Source of the DNA: Catellatospora citrea
Lineage (GTDB): Bacteria > Actinomycetota > Actinomycetes > Mycobacteriales > Micromonosporaceae
DNA length: 64,000 nt
NCBI RefSeq assembly: GCF_003610235.1
Contig: NZ_RAPR01000001.1
Coordinates: 3,968,001 to 4,032,000, forward strand
Reading direction: 5' to 3'
Under the pieces are notes generated by a model, which did not search any database, was not told the origin of the DNA, and worked only from the letters and a program-made list of their open reading frames with translations. The stretch's first letter is position 1; every line of letters starts with the position of its first letter. Below, piece by piece: positions 63,870 through 64,000 of this stretch. The translations under genes and the position numbers were made by a program.

Positions 63870-64000
63870 AGGGACCTCCTCGCGATGGGGTTTGCCCCGC
63901 GGCGCACCGCCTGCGGGGTCTGTCTTCGCCGTGCGCAGGGTGAGACCGCGCTCGGGGTGCCGACGATGTTTCCGCCTTATGACGCGGACCACAAGAGCCA

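Overview
The window is high-GC actinobacterial chromosome. GC-ending codons, a WhiB regulator, an ESX (type VII secretion) locus, a chaplin-like surface protein, leaderless-looking starts and the gene order point to Micromonosporaceae or a close relative. The family assignment is inference; the phylum is secure. No integrase, transposase, CRISPR array, rRNA or biosynthetic cluster is visible. From memory of the Mycobacterium tuberculosis gene order, two blocks are conserved. One runs marP-nudix-tlpA-nth-crp, then MBL-ridA-DUF4177-two ArsA-like ATPases-whiB-ponA-phosphoesterase (Rv3671c to Rv3683). The other holds asd-ask-leuA, recR-ybaB, dnaX, SRP RNA and serine tRNAs (Rv3708c to about Rv3721c). 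The M. tuberculosis counterpart lies in the origin-proximal part of its chromosome.

Layout. 0-8 kb: the start of a Q/P/Y-rich gene running off the left edge, ppa, and an incomplete ESX set (eccC divergent from eccD-mycP). 8-13.7 kb: the capA-nth-tlpA-nudix-marP series on the minus strand and crp on the plus strand. 13.7-24.4 kb: material placed between crp and the MBL gene. It comprises a long regulatory gap, a three-domain chaplin-like protein, a biotin carboxylase/carboxyltransferase pair with a degenerate carboxyltransferase, and an MBL-adenylate cyclase-protein kinase operon. 24.5-33.3 kb: RidA, DUF4177, a proline-rich membrane protein with two ArsA/Get3-like ATPases, WhiB, a class A PBP, a YqeY protein and a phosphoesterase. 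33.3-48.7 kb: tRNA-Pro, GNAT, a GAF-GGDEF protein, asd/ask, leuA with a leader peptide, two MFS transporters, a secreted HNH nuclease and other exported proteins. 48.9-64 kb: dnaX, a five-gene oligopeptide ABC operon, recR-ybaB, SRP RNA, two tRNA-Ser genes, deoD and a DUF6114/DUF6230 pair.

The most unusual signal is a family of tiny bridging ORFs between adjacent co-directional genes (9946-10044, 37336-37401, 45426-45500, 52344-52415). Each is 21-32 codons and is joined at its 3' end to the next start by an ATGA stop/start overlap. Three also start on an ATGA overlap with the upstream stop; the fourth starts 2 nt after it. The peptides share MSER-like N termini and RSEE-A-like C termini. Three copies carry GAGGAG five bases before the next ATG. 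In all four the downstream start codon lies in an inverted repeat. They look like repetitive translational-coupling cassettes.

Other notable structure: three perfect DnaA-box 9-mers embedded in a coding region with atypical synonymous codons (224-310); many long perfect inverted repeats at gene ends, two sharing a GGAAGGGCACCTTCT core; a leucine-rich leader peptide with an overlapping hairpin before leuA; and an internal Shine-Dalgarno/GTG start for the aspartokinase beta subunit.
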